Assembly: GCA_904373265.1 (NCBI GenBank) | Contig: CAJFEE010000010.1 | Span: 62,001 to 126,000, forward strand | Direction: 5' to 3' | Origin: Candidatus Harrysmithiimonas galli | GTDB lineage: Bacteria; Bacillota; Bacilli; CAJFEE01 | DNA: 64,000 bases | Part shown: positions 26,575 to 34,688 of the stretch, piece after piece | How the letters are laid out: each line of letters opens with the position of its first letter | Numbering within the stretch: the stretch's first letter is position 1 | Program-made: the position numbers and the translations under genes | The notes under the pieces: model-generated | The model's input: the letters and a program-made list of their open reading frames with translations, nothing else | What the model was told of the DNA's origin: nothing | The model's database searches: none

Positions 26575-27126
26575 ATGTCAGAACAAATGATGAATATGCA
26601 CTGGCTGACAGAAATGGTAAACTATCATTTACCTAGATGGGAAGAACTGCCAGAAATTGATTTATATATGGATCAAGTTTTACATTTTATTGAAAAGTAT
26701 GCAATTTTTCCAGTTGATGAAGAAGGACAAAGCATTACAAAATCAATGATTAATAATTATGTCAAGCTTGGTTTGATGCCTAAGCCGATAAAGAAGAAAT
26801 ATTCTCGTACACATGTTGCTTATTTGATTGCCATTACAACTTTGAAGCAAGTATTAACCATTTCTGAGGTACAGCAAGCTTGCATTCAACAAATCAAAAA
26901 ATGTGGAGAAAGAGAATCTTATAATTTGTTTTGTCAAGAACAAGAAAACGCAATGAAATATGTAATCGGTAAAATGACCGGACAAAATTTCCTGGCAGAT
27001 GAAATTCAAACAGAGAAATTGACTTCAGAAAATAGAACCATTAAATTGGCAACTTTGGCCTTTGCTAGTAAAGTGATGACACAAAAGATCATTCAATATG
27101 AAGCATTGGAACAATCAAATCTGTAG
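26575..27126 (+). CDS. DUF1836 domain protein, probable DNA-binding regulator
   Basis: A 183-residue DUF1836 protein. Residues ~30-95 contain the domain core: a LPEIDLYMDQVLHFIEKY helix, ITKSMINNYVKLGLMPKPIKKKYSRTHVAYLIAI, which resembles a MerR-like winged helix, and a helical C-terminus. DUF1836 proteins are uncharacterised, and DNA binding is inferred from the helix-turn-helix-like fold. ATG 26575 is eight bases after GGGGTGA; starts at 26563 and 26566 lie in or too close to it. It has its own promoter with palindromes and a terminator, so it is a single-gene unit. It sits where B. subtilis has other genes between ftsZ and spoIIGA. Confidence 0.8.
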   Translation: MSEQMMNMHWLTEMVNYHLPRWEELPEIDLYMDQVLHFIEKYAIFPVDEEGQSITKSMINNYVKLGLMPKPIKKKYSRTHVAYLIAITTLKQVLTISEVQQACIQQIKKCGERESYNLFCQEQENAMKYVIGKMTGQNFLADEIQTEKLTSENRTIKLATLAFASKVMTQKIIQYEALEQSNL

Positions 27127-27194
27127 GCACATTTGGTTCTTGACTTATTGAGAATATACTTAATTTGATTCATAAATTTAATTTCTTATATAGA

Positions 27195-27226
27195 GTCGCT
27201 TGTCTATTTTGACAGGGCGATTTTTT
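27195..27226 (+). terminator. intrinsic terminator after the DUF1836 gene
   Basis: GTCGCTTGTC pairs imperfectly with GACAGGGCGAT, followed by TTTTTTG. Confidence 0.7.
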
Positions 27227-27783
27227 GTTTTAATTTTGTAAAATCGTAAATAAAATGATAAAAGCTTTTCAGGTAGTTTCGTTTCTTTTTGAGAGAGTAG
27301 ATAACCAGGTTTGTTTGGATTTCTTTGTTTACTTCTTCTGAAAAATAGATGGGCAAATTTATTTTTCTTGATGCAATAACCAAAACAATTTTTATAAAAA
27401 TTTATGTAAAATGTTTGAGAACAGATTTTTTCGTATATCCGTTTGTTTCCTCTTTTCGCTTCTTTACAGTTATCGTTTTAGAAAATTGTTATCATTTAAA
27501 AATATTTATTTCTTTAAATAAGAATTATTATTTTATTTGAGTCTTTTGAAATATTTAATTTTCCTTTATATACTGTATGAAGATTTTACTTGTTCAGAAG
27601 TATCTTAAACCCCATTGAATAGGATTATTAGCATTTATTTCTATTCACCTAAAAAGCAAGTGACAAAAAGAATTGTGTAAGGTACAATATGAATCAAAAA
27701 TAACTTGCTATACAGAGATTTGTTAAAATGTTAATCCAGTTGTAAGGCTTTATGATAAAAAAATGATTTTAAGGAGACACTGT
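27227..27783. other. AT-rich intergenic region before the GNAT gene
   Basis: About 560 bases with no supported gene. A 63-codon open frame at 27349-27540 lacks a ribosome binding site and is compositionally non-coding. I see no recognisable repeat or RNA. Confidence 0.5.
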
Positions 27784-27819
27784 TTGAAAAAGAATAATAC
27801 TTTGGAGATTGTAGGCTAA
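27784..27819 (+). CDS. possible 11-codon leader peptide upstream of the GNAT gene
   Basis: TTG at 27784 lies six bases after AAGGAGA and opens an 11-codon frame, MKKNNTLEIVG, ending at TAA 27817-27819. The stop is immediately followed by a hairpin (TGGGGAG 27820-27826 with CTCCCCA 27851-27857). Together they look like a translational leader, but a degraded gene start or chance is equally possible. Confidence 0.25.
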   Translation: MKKNNTLEIVG

Positions 27820-27857
27820 TGGGGAGGGTTATGCAATATTTTCTCACATACTCCCCA
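27820..27857 (+). repeat. hairpin upstream of the GNAT gene
   Basis: TGGGGAG (27820-27826) and CTCCCCA (27851-27857) are perfectly complementary with a 24-base loop. No T-run follows, so it is not a terminator. Confidence 0.6.
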
Positions 27858-27892
27858 ATATTGACAGTCAACAATTTTTAGGAGGAAAATCC

Positions 27893-28519
27893 ATGAGTAA
27901 AGATGATTATATCATTCGTTTGGAAACATCTGCTGATTATCGTGAGGTAGAGAACTTAACACGAGAAGCATTTTGGAATATTTATCGCCCAGGATGTCTA
28001 GAACATTATTTGGTACACTGTTATCGTGATCGAGAGGATTTTGTGCCAGAACTTGATTTTGTAATGGAGAAAGATGGAAAAATTATTGGTCATATCATGT
28101 ATGTACGTGCAAAGATTCAGGCTGATGATGGCAGAGAAATTCCTATTATGACCTTTGGTCCGATTAGCATTATACCAGAGTATAAGCGTAAGGGTTATGG
28201 CAAAGCATTGCTTGACTATTCTATGGAGAAAGCAAAGGCACGTGGCGTAGGTGCACTCTGTATAGAAGGAAACATTGGATTTTATGGTAAATCTGGTTTT
28301 GTGGTTGCCAGTACAAAGGGAATCTACTATCATACAAAATCGAGAAATGAGGAGGCTCCTTATTTTTTGCTCAAGGAACTGAAGGCAGGGTTCTTAGATG
28401 GCGTTACAGGCGTGTATTATGTGCCAGAAGGTTACTTTGTTGACGAGAAAGAAGCTGAAAAATTTGATGTACAGTTCCCACCAAAAAAGAAATTGAAGTT
28501 GCCTGGACAACTTGTGTAG
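27893..28519 (+). CDS. GNAT family N-acetyltransferase
   Basis: A 208-residue GNAT protein. The acetyl-CoA-binding motif A is FGPISIIPEYKRKGYGKALLDYSMEKAKARG (residues ~84-114), with the RxxGxG/A loop written as RKGYGK, and GNIGFYGKSGFVVASTKGI (~123-141) is motif B. The substrate is unknown. A C-terminal extension (GVYYVPEGYFVDEKEAEKFD) resembles GNATs common in anaerobic Firmicutes, so horizontal transfer is possible. ATG 27893 follows AGGAGG. It has its own terminator at 28539 and, upstream, a possible leader frame and hairpin. Confidence 0.88.
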   Translation: MSKDDYIIRLETSADYREVENLTREAFWNIYRPGCLEHYLVHCYRDREDFVPELDFVMEKDGKIIGHIMYVRAKIQADDGREIPIMTFGPISIIPEYKRKGYGKALLDYSMEKAKARGVGALCIEGNIGFYGKSGFVVASTKGIYYHTKSRNEEAPYFLLKELKAGFLDGVTGVYYVPEGYFVDEKEAEKFDVQFPPKKKLKLPGQLV

Positions 28520-28538
28520 ACAAAAATGAATAAAAGGG

Positions 28539-28574
28539 AAGCCGGTAAGTCCCCCGTTGACTTATCGGCTTTTA
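28539..28574 (+). terminator. intrinsic terminator after the GNAT gene
   Basis: AAGCCGGTAAGTC (28539-28551) pairs with GACTTATCGGCTT (28559-28571) with one mismatch, followed by TT. Confidence 0.88.
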
Positions 28575-29085
28575 AATGTATAAATTCCAATTTATTGATG
28601 GAGACTACAGAAGTTTTCAATCAGTGGTTGGCAAGATGAATGGTGCAAGTTTCCTTATTGTTGGTAGTCCTAGCAGTTTTCATTTATAAAGAATTGAGCA
28701 AAAACAATGAACATTTTTTATTATATTTGTATAATTCAATATAAAGATTTTCCTTTAGTGTTTTCATTTTCTTTATAACTTTTTGTATCTTACGATAAAA
28801 TTTGACATCATTTGTAGAATTTTTATATTGTGAAAGAAATTGAAAGCAAGGAAAATATCTAGTGTTTATGCGGTTTTTAGCGTTTCTTATTTTTTGACAG
28901 GGTAAAATATTATTCTATTTTTTTATTTCCTCTTAATCTTTTCCTTAGTTTAAACTATAAATCTGCATATTTTCTTCTTTGATACTCCTGTTCTGTATTT
29001 TTATTCAGAACAAATTGATTTCCATCTATATTTTTGTAAAAATTTGTTGATAAAACTTGTGAATAAATTGATTCTTCTCTAATTG
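28575..29085. other. intergenic region upstream of the spoIIG promoter
   Basis: About 510 AT-rich bases with no gene. The spoIIG-type promoter follows at 29086. Other TTGACA-like boxes (for example TTGACA at 28896) lack a good -10. Confidence 0.5.
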
Positions 29086-29119
29086 TTAGACAGACTTTGC
29101 AAAAAGAAAATGAGATACT
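29086..29119 (+). promoter_or_regulatory. spoIIG-type Spo0A-dependent promoter
   Basis: TTAGAC (29086-29091) and GATACT (29114-29119) are 22 bases apart, the unusual spacing of the B. subtilis spoIIG promoter, where Spo0A-P activates sigma-A polymerase. TTAGACA is the complement of TGTCTAA, one base from the 0A box TGTCGAA, and overlaps the -35. It ends 47 bases before spoIIGA. Confidence 0.5.
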
Positions 29120-29166
29120 GTTTTTACCAATTTGAGAATGAAAATATTTAAAGGAAAGAGTGATTT

Positions 29167-30060
29167 ATGACTGTTTATCTAGATGTGATTTTTTTACTCA
29201 ATATTTTATTTGATGCCTGTATTTTATTGATTGTTGCATTGATTCGTAAGCAAAAGGTTCGAATATATCGTTTGTTAATTGGAGCAGTTTATGCCGCGTC
29301 TTTTGTTTTTTTTCTGTTGGGACCCTATGCCGCGTTATTTTCCTCACCAGTTGTTAAATTACTTTTTTCAATCGGTATGATATGGGTAACCTTTTTTCCT
29401 TTTACATTTCGTACCGGACTTTGTTTGTTGTTTGATTTATACGTTGTTACGTTTTCACTTGGCGGTGCTTTATTCGGTCTGCATTATTTTTTTGGACAAT
29501 CACTGGAAATGCGAAGTGGTGCACTTGTAACGAGAAATGGGGGATATGGTGATCCAGTTACGTGGGGGTTTGTTTGTATATTATTTCCAATTCTAGCTTA
29601 TTTGTATATAAAAAATGATCAACATCGAAAAATGAAAAAGATCCAGGACAACTCAATCTATAACTGCCAATTTGATTTTCTCAATTTTCAAATTATCTGT
29701 AAGGGATTGTTGGATACAGGAAATCGTCTTGTTGATCCACTGACCAATCGTCCAGTTGTTATCTTGGATGTCAAACGATTTCGGCAAGCTTTACCAAATG
29801 ATCTGTATGAAAAAATGATACAGCCCAATCAAGCGGTTCCAGATTTTGATAAAGTTTGGATAAAATATCGTTTACATTGGATTCCATACCGATCACTTGG
29901 AAATTCAAATGGTAGGTTAATTGGTATGGAAGCTGTTAAACTAAAAGTTTCTAACCAAGATGAAACAGTTTGTTTTTTTAAAGTGTTGGTTGCCTTTGCC
30001 TCAGAGCCATTACATACGGAGGCGTTTTCATGTATTTTAAATCCAAAACTTTGGATATAA
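29167..30060 (+). CDS. spoIIGA: pro-sigma-E processing protease SpoIIGA
   Basis: A 297-residue membrane-embedded aspartic protease. The first ~155 residues hold five membrane segments (YLDVIFLLNILFDACILLIV begins the first), and the cytoplasmic C-terminal half carries GLLDTGNRLVDPLTNRPVVI with the catalytic Asp183 of the DTG motif. It dimerises in the sporulation septum and cleaves pro-sigma-E on receiving SpoIIR signalling from the forespore. ATG 29167 follows AAAGGAAAG. It forms the spoIIG operon with sigE, 30 bases downstream. Confidence 0.96.
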   Translation: MTVYLDVIFLLNILFDACILLIVALIRKQKVRIYRLLIGAVYAASFVFFLLGPYAALFSSPVVKLLFSIGMIWVTFFPFTFRTGLCLLFDLYVVTFSLGGALFGLHYFFGQSLEMRSGALVTRNGGYGDPVTWGFVCILFPILAYLYIKNDQHRKMKKIQDNSIYNCQFDFLNFQIICKGLLDTGNRLVDPLTNRPVVILDVKRFRQALPNDLYEKMIQPNQAVPDFDKVWIKYRLHWIPYRSLGNSNGRLIGMEAVKLKVSNQDETVCFFKVLVAFASEPLHTEAFSCILNPKLWI

Positions 30061-30090
30061 GTAAACAGATTAAATGAAAGGTTGAATGAG

Positions 30091-30810
30091 ATGAAAAGAA
30101 TCCTATTAAAAATCCGAGTGTTGATGCAAAACATATTGAGGCGTCTGCGTTTAAAGGATGAAGAGGTTTTTTATATTGGAGGAAGTGAAGCCTTGCCTTC
30201 ACCATTAGAAAAAAGTGAAGAGGCATATTATTTACATTTATTCAGTCAGGGAGATATGGAGGCAAGGAGTATTTTGATTGAACATAATTTGCGTTTGGTT
30301 GTTTATATTGCAAGGAAATTTGAGAATACAGGCATTCATATTGAGGATTTAATTTCTATTGGTTCTATTGGGTTAATTAAGGCAGTTAATACATTTAATT
30401 TAGAGAAAAAAATAAAGCTGGCAACCTATGCCTCAAGATGTATAGAAAATGAAATTTTGATGTTTTTACGCAGAAACAATAAACGTCGTTCAGAAGTTTC
30501 GTTTGACGAACCATTAAATATTGATTGGGATGGAAATGAGCTTTTGCTTTCAGATGTGCTTGGTACGGATGATAATTTGATTACCAAAGATTTGGAAGCA
30601 AGTGTAGACCGTGTTTTGTTAAAAAAGGCAATGCATCAATTAAATGCAAGAGAAAAACAAATTATGGAGTTGCGTTTTGGATTGAACGGAGAAGAAGAAA
30701 AAACACAAAAGGATGTAGCAGATTTATTGGGAATTTCTCAGTCTTATATTTCCAGGTTGGAAAAACGAATTATCAAGCGACTGCGAAAAGAGTTTAATAA
30801 AATGGTGTAA
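30091..30810 (+). CDS. sigE: RNA polymerase sporulation sigma factor E precursor
   Basis: A 239-residue pro-sigma-E, exactly the B. subtilis length. The N-terminal ~28 residues ([20 protein letters not shown]...) are the amphipathic pro-sequence that holds it at the membrane; cleavage by SpoIIGA occurs just before the YIGGSEALP segment. Region 2 ([17 protein letters not shown]-like, [31 protein letters not shown]) and region 4 ([21 protein letters not shown]) are nearly unchanged. It drives early mother-cell genes such as spoVD. I chose ATG 30091 over TTG 30082 by spacing to AAAGG and by family length. Confidence 0.98.
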   Translation: MKRILLKIRVLMQNILRRLRLKDEEVFYIGGSEALPSPLEKSEEAYYLHLFSQGDMEARSILIEHNLRLVVYIARKFENTGIHIEDLISIGSIGLIKAVNTFNLEKKIKLATYASRCIENEILMFLRRNNKRRSEVSFDEPLNIDWDGNELLLSDVLGTDDNLITKDLEASVDRVLLKKAMHQLNAREKQIMELRFGLNGEEEKTQKDVADLLGISQSYISRLEKRIIKRLRKEFNKMV

Positions 30811-30840
30811 ATTTTGATTTTTTTAATATCGTTTAAGAAA

Positions 30841-30869
30841 GAATATTTCTTTTGTCCATGGAAATACTT
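30841..30869 (+). promoter_or_regulatory. putative sigma-F/sigma-G promoter of sigG
   Basis: GAATA (30841-30845), 17 bases, AATACTT (30863-30869), five of seven matches to the sigma-G -10 CATWMTA. sigG of B. subtilis is read by sigma-F and sigma-G. Confidence 0.5.
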
Positions 30870-30912
30870 GTCACTGTAAGATAACCTTTACAACTTCTAG
30901 GAGGGGACTTTT

Positions 30913-31689
30913 GTGGCAAGAAACAAGGTAGAAATTTGCGGTGTGGATACATCAAAGCTGCCAGTCATTAAAAATGATAAAATGCGGCAGCTATTTGCCG
31001 AAATGCAGGCGGGAAACCGTGAAGCAAGAGAAGAGTTAATCTACGGGAATTTACGACTTGTTTTGAGCGTGATTCAAAGGTTTCATAATCGTGGCGAGTA
31101 TGTGGACGATTTATTTCAGGTAGGTTGCATTGGCTTAATGAAATCAATTGATAACTTTGATTTAAGTCAAAATGTGCGTTTTTCCACTTATGCAGTTCCA
31201 ATGATTATCGGTGAAATCAGAAGATATTTGCGGGACAATAATCCGATTCGTGTGTCACGTTCACTGCGTGATATTGCTTATAAAGCCTTGCAAGTACGTG
31301 AGCGTTTAATTGGAGAAAATGCAAAAGACCCGACACCAGAGCAAATTGCCAAGGAGCTGGATGTTAGTCAGGAAGAGGTTGTTTTTGCATTGGATGCAAT
31401 TCAAGATCCGGTTTCATTGTTTGAGCCGATTTATAATGATGGGGGAGATCCAATTTTTGTTATGGATCAGTTGGGAGATGAACGGGTAAAAGACGAGCAC
31501 TGGCTTGATGAGCTTGCACTGCGAGAAGGTTTGAAACTGTTGAATGCAAGAGAAAAGTTGATTATTGGTAAACGTTTTTTTCAAGGGAAAACACAAATGG
31601 AAGTTGCAGAAGAAATTGGAATCAGTCAAGCGCAGGTTTCACGTTTGGAGAAAGCTGCAATTAAACAAATGAATAAAAATATTCAATGA
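30913..31689 (+). CDS. sigG: RNA polymerase sporulation sigma factor G
   Basis: A 258-residue late forespore sigma factor, almost identical in layout to B. subtilis SigG. It starts MARNKVEICGVDTSKLPV and has region 2 (NLRLVLSVIQRFHNRGEYVDDLFQVGCIGLMKSIDNFD), region 3 and region 4 with the helix-turn-helix GKTQMEVAEEIGISQAQVSRLEK. It activates genes for spore DNA protection and germination. The start is GTG 30913, six bases after AGGAGGGGAC. It follows sigE by 102 bases with its own putative promoter. Confidence 0.98.
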   Translation: MARNKVEICGVDTSKLPVIKNDKMRQLFAEMQAGNREAREELIYGNLRLVLSVIQRFHNRGEYVDDLFQVGCIGLMKSIDNFDLSQNVRFSTYAVPMIIGEIRRYLRDNNPIRVSRSLRDIAYKALQVRERLIGENAKDPTPEQIAKELDVSQEEVVFALDAIQDPVSLFEPIYNDGGDPIFVMDQLGDERVKDEHWLDELALREGLKLLNAREKLIIGKRFFQGKTQMEVAEEIGISQAQVSRLEKAAIKQMNKNIQ

Positions 31690-32365
31690 CAAACTGGAAT
31701 CCTGTTACTTTTTTCCAAGAAAAATCTGGTTGGATTTCTGATGGAAAAATTTTATGTAGCCAATATATAGTAACATTCAGTTGAGTTGAACAGCTTGCTG
31801 TTTTTTGTATGAGATAACAAGGTAAATACCTTAACAAAATTGCATGATTCTAAATGACAAATAATTTATATTATATATAATTTATTTTAAAAATATTAGG
31901 ATTTTATTGTTTAAGATCTGGTTTTGTACAGATTAAATAACCGAAAAAATGCTTATATCTTTTTATAGATGTTTAAAGAAGCGGAAAAAAGCTTTTGTTT
32001 TTAAGGGTTTTACCGTTTCTTTTTATATCTTGCTGTATTTTTCGCATAACTTTCTTTTGTACGCTGAAGGGTTCAAATATATGTGACATAATAACATCTG
32101 CAATTTGAAGTTTAGTCGGTTTGATCTTACTGTCTCTTTTCTATTTCTTTCCTTTTTTAGCATCCAGAAATTCCATAGTAAGTCAAGCACAGAAACTTCA
32201 TATTTTTGTTCTTCAAATGTTGGTTGAAAAGCGTTTTAACTCCTTTTATATGAAAAGTGGTCATGGAAATGTTTATATTTTTGTAGTAATATGTATTGAT
32301 AAATAATAGAGAATCCATTCATATAATGAAATAACAATAAATCAGAATTTAAGGGGATTGAAACG
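31690..32365. other. intergenic region after sigG
   Basis: About 680 AT-rich bases without a gene. A short hairpin AACAG-CTTG-wise stem plus T-run at 31789-31806 may terminate sigG. CATATAAT at 32320-32327, inside the palindrome TTCATATAATGAA, may be the -10 of the next gene. In B. subtilis ylmA-ylmC lie here. Confidence 0.5.
31789..31806 (+). terminator. weak terminator-like hairpin after sigG
   Basis: AACAG and CTGTT flank a four-base loop and a TTTTTT run follows. The stem is only five pairs. Confidence 0.4.
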
Positions 32366-32935
32366 ATGGGCTTGTTTGACCAATTCAAAAATAATAATGT
32401 AAATATCAAGGAGCAGATTCAAGAAACAAATGCCAAATTGTTAATAGAAATTGCACGAATTGTTACTCGTGGAAGTGAAAATATAATGTCTGAAATTGCA
32501 GATTGTATTTCAGATACAAAGACTTATTTTTATAGACATATTGAACGATTTCAAGAACGTGGGATAAATGAATTCGATGATAAAAGTTTTATTCAATGGA
32601 TTTCTCTTGTTGATATTTTAGAAAAAACTCAATATGTATTTGAATGTGACTGGAAAGAAGAAAAAGAAGAGTTTGTTTATGGTATTCAAAGCTTGTTTTT
32701 TGTTGAGCTGGATCATTTACCAGCAGAAGAGACATGGTTTGATGAAACTGAAGGCGTAACAATGTGGTGTATGATTCTTGATGATAAATGGAGGAAGCAA
32801 GGAATTGGTATTTATGCTTTTGATATTGATAGTGATAGCTATGTGCTTTTTCCTTGTAAAACACAAGAATTTTCCAAATTGAGAGCCTATGCCAAACAAT
32901 TGGGATTTAGGATTGATTACGCAAAAAATATGTAA
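32366..32935 (+). CDS. DUF6630-like protein of unknown function
   Basis: A 189-residue soluble, acidic protein. The C-terminal GIYAFDIDSDSYVLFPC segment (residues ~151-167) resembles the conserved FDIDSDSY motif of DUF6630 proteins; the N-terminal half is helical (IKEQIQETNAKLLIEIARIV). No signal peptide or membrane segment is seen. ATG 32366 follows AAGGGG at eight bases. The gene replaces ylmA-ylmC between sigG and pgeF and lies next to a transposon remnant, so it is accessory. The family assignment is tentative. Confidence 0.55.
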   Translation: MGLFDQFKNNNVNIKEQIQETNAKLLIEIARIVTRGSENIMSEIADCISDTKTYFYRHIERFQERGINEFDDKSFIQWISLVDILEKTQYVFECDWKEEKEEFVYGIQSLFFVELDHLPAEETWFDETEGVTMWCMILDDKWRKQGIGIYAFDIDSDSYVLFPCKTQEFSKLRAYAKQLGFRIDYAKNM

Positions 32936-33504
32936 TGAAGCTTTATATAAGTGACTTTTTATTTTAGGTAGGATTATAAGCATTTTAGAACATCGTTGTA
33001 AGATGCCAAAATTATAGCAAAGCACTTTTTCTTGTCAATTGATGAAATGAATGGTCAGTCATGATGAACAAGTCTGTTTTCTTTTATCCAGTAATTAAGA
33101 TCATGCAATAGAGGCTAAAAACTTGATTTAATTGATTTTTCAAATACGATAGCAGTAGAGATAGAGGATTGTATTTTCATCCACTTTGAAATACTCTATA
33201 TCTATTGCTAATGATAAGCAGTTATAAAGGAATCAATTTTTTACTATCGTTTTGATTGATTGTAACACTTTTTATACGTTTAGGATGTAAAAAAGTATCA
33301 GCGCATTTTTGTCATTGTCCGAGAACATATTATCAAAAAATCAAAATTAATTTTTATATATTTGTCGGAATATATTTATATTTTATCATATTTTTTTCAT
33401 AACAGGAAAAGCTGTTTTTGTGGTGGATCATTTTTTTAATCTAGCAGTTGTTTTTTCAGCAGACTATAGTAGAAAAAATCCGATATAGTTTTGTTTCCAT
33501 TTCA
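32936..33504. other. intergenic region with a long imperfect inverted repeat
   Basis: About 570 bases with no gene. TAGCAGTAGAGATAG (33150-33164) pairs with CTATATCTATTGCTA (33196-33210) with two non-Watson-Crick positions over a 31-base loop. The left end of an IS605-like element begins near 33505. Confidence 0.45.
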
Positions 33505-33663
33505 TTTAGGCAGAAGTCGCCCATCCTTTATCAGGGTGATGAATGCCGTTTTGGTTATGCGAGCTATCAAAGATCACTCGAAAACCGGCATAAAAGGCAA
33601 TATTGCCTTTTTATTTTGCCCTATGTTATAATCAGTATATAAATGAAATGGATTGATATAACA

Positions 33664-34060
33664 ATGGATTTAGATACAAATAATCATTCAGTATTTCTTT
33701 TACATTATCATCTTGTCTTGGTGACAAAATATCGTAGACAAGTTATTGATGATGAAATATCTGAGTTTGCTAAAGATACTTTTATACGAATTGCAGAATC
33801 TTATCACATTACGCTAGTTGAATGGAATCATGATAAAGACCATGTTCATATTGTGTTCAAGGCGCAACCGAAAACGGAACTCACAAAATTTATATAAAAG
33901 CGCTAGCTCTCGATTGATCAAACGTGACTTTCCAAGAATAAAAAAATCACTATGGAAAGAAATGTTCTGGTCTAAAAGTTTTTGTCTTTTGACAATAGGC
34001 AGTGCCCCAATGGATGTCATAAAAAAATATATTCAAAATCAAAGAAATAACCATAAATAG
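33664..34060 (+). pseudogene. tnpA: IS200-type Y1 transposase TnpA, frameshifted
   Basis: Two overlapping frames together encode an almost complete Y1 HUH transposase. The first gives HSVFLLHYHLVLVTKYRR, and the HUH metal site is HVH in KDHVHIVFKAQPKTELTKFI; it stops at 33895. The second frame resumes at once with YKSASSRLIKRDFPRIKK and ends with the catalytic-tyrosine helix VIKKYIQNQ. Intact relatives usually read KFINAYKSASSRLIK here, so a deletion of a few bases at about 33890 explains the break. The enzyme would cut and join single-stranded ends; this copy cannot. Start ATG 33664 is by family alignment. Confidence 0.85.
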
Positions 34061-34081
34061 AAAACAGGTATGCCTTATAGA

Positions 34082-34166
34082 ATGAGTAAAAGTTTATCAA
34101 TTCAGAATCTATACTACATATGAACAGGAAGTTTTCTTCATGAAATCTTTTGGTTGCGTTCATTAG
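34082..34166 (+). pseudogene. tnpB: N-terminal remnant of TnpB (IS605 OrfB)
   Basis: After tnpA, ATG AGT AAA at 34082, one extra A (34091), then the frame VYQFRIYTTYEQEVFFMKSF, GCVH and a stop at 34164. This is the start of TnpB (typically FRIYPTxEQ...FGCxR). The remaining ~350 codons with the RuvC and zinc-finger regions are gone; the sequence continues straight into the element's right end. TnpB is an RNA-guided nuclease in intact elements. Confidence 0.65.
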
Positions 34167-34199
34167 GAACTATGGGGATAGTTTGGTAAATAAGAGAAA

Positions 34200-34305
34200 C
34201 TACTGTTCATAAAGAAAGACGCTTGTGTGTTTATTCCCTCAAAGCTCCCACTTCAAGCGCTAAGAACCGTTAGGTTTAGCTAGGTGGCGAGTGGTTCACG
34301 AGTTA
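34200..34305 (+). ncRNA. possible omega-RNA scaffold remnant / right end of the IS605 element
   Basis: The segment with GCTCCCACTTCAAGCGC, CTAAGAACCGTTAGG and GCTAGGTGGCGAGTGGTTC has the look of the conserved 3' region of IS605-type elements, where the right end doubles as the TnpB guide-RNA scaffold; GAACC and GGTT flank a short loop. Expression and function are unlikely without tnpB. The call rests on my memory of similar ends, not on a search. Confidence 0.45.
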
Positions 34306-34639
34306 CTGGTAAACTATTGGGATGAACTGTAAAAAATGATCTGACTCCATGTTATAAAATCTAAATTTTAAAAAAGTAAGCCTGAGATAAAAGTGTTTTT
34401 TCAGGATGGATTGATGGAAAATCTTTTTAAAAGAAAGATAGAAAAAGCAGTTGGTTTCTATAAAAAAGGGTAAGTTAAGCTTTGCTTTAAAATTCAACAA
34501 TCGTTTCAATGACTTATGAATGAGCCGTTAAAAAGCAATTGTTTTTTATATTTTTTACCATTATTTTTCATGATATGGATCATAAATCAAGCCAACCAAA
34601 TTTGACGAAGAAGGTCTCTTTAGAAATGACAAAAATTCA
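34306..34639. other. intergenic region between IS remnant and pgeF
   Basis: About 330 AT-rich bases. No gene, repeat or RNA is recognisable; the pgeF promoter follows. Confidence 0.5.
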
Positions 34640-34667
34640 TTGGTTTCGTGAAAAAGTATGGTAAAAT
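34640..34667 (+). promoter_or_regulatory. probable sigma-A promoter of the pgeF-ylmG cluster
   Basis: TTGGTT (34640-34645), 16 bases, TAAAAT (34662-34667), 22 bases before the pgeF start. Confidence 0.5.
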
Positions 34668-34688
34668 AAACATAAAAGGGGGCTTTTG

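Larger units (their letters stand above)
33505..34305 (+). mobile_element. decayed IS200/IS605-family element
   Basis: The left end (33505-33630) is full of hairpins: TCGCCC with GGGTGA, TGCCG...CGAG with CTCG...CGGCA, and the perfect palindrome AAAGGCAATATTGCCTTT just before tnpA, as in elements that block outside transcription. Then come a frameshifted tnpA, the first codons of tnpB, and a structured right end up to GTGGTTCAC (~34297). An intact tnpA-tnpB element would be about 1 kb longer, so most of tnpB has been deleted. Exact ends are estimated. Confidence 0.75.

Noticed and set aside
27349-27540. 63-codon frame in the gap after the DUF1836 gene
   Set aside because: No ribosome binding site, A/T-driven composition and no family features.
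32121-32306. 61-codon frame before the DUF6630-like gene
   Set aside because: No ribosome binding site; it overlaps promoter-like sequence of the next gene.
33448-33642. 64-codon frame ahead of tnpA
   Set aside because: It runs through the hairpin-rich left end of the IS605 element and is not coding.
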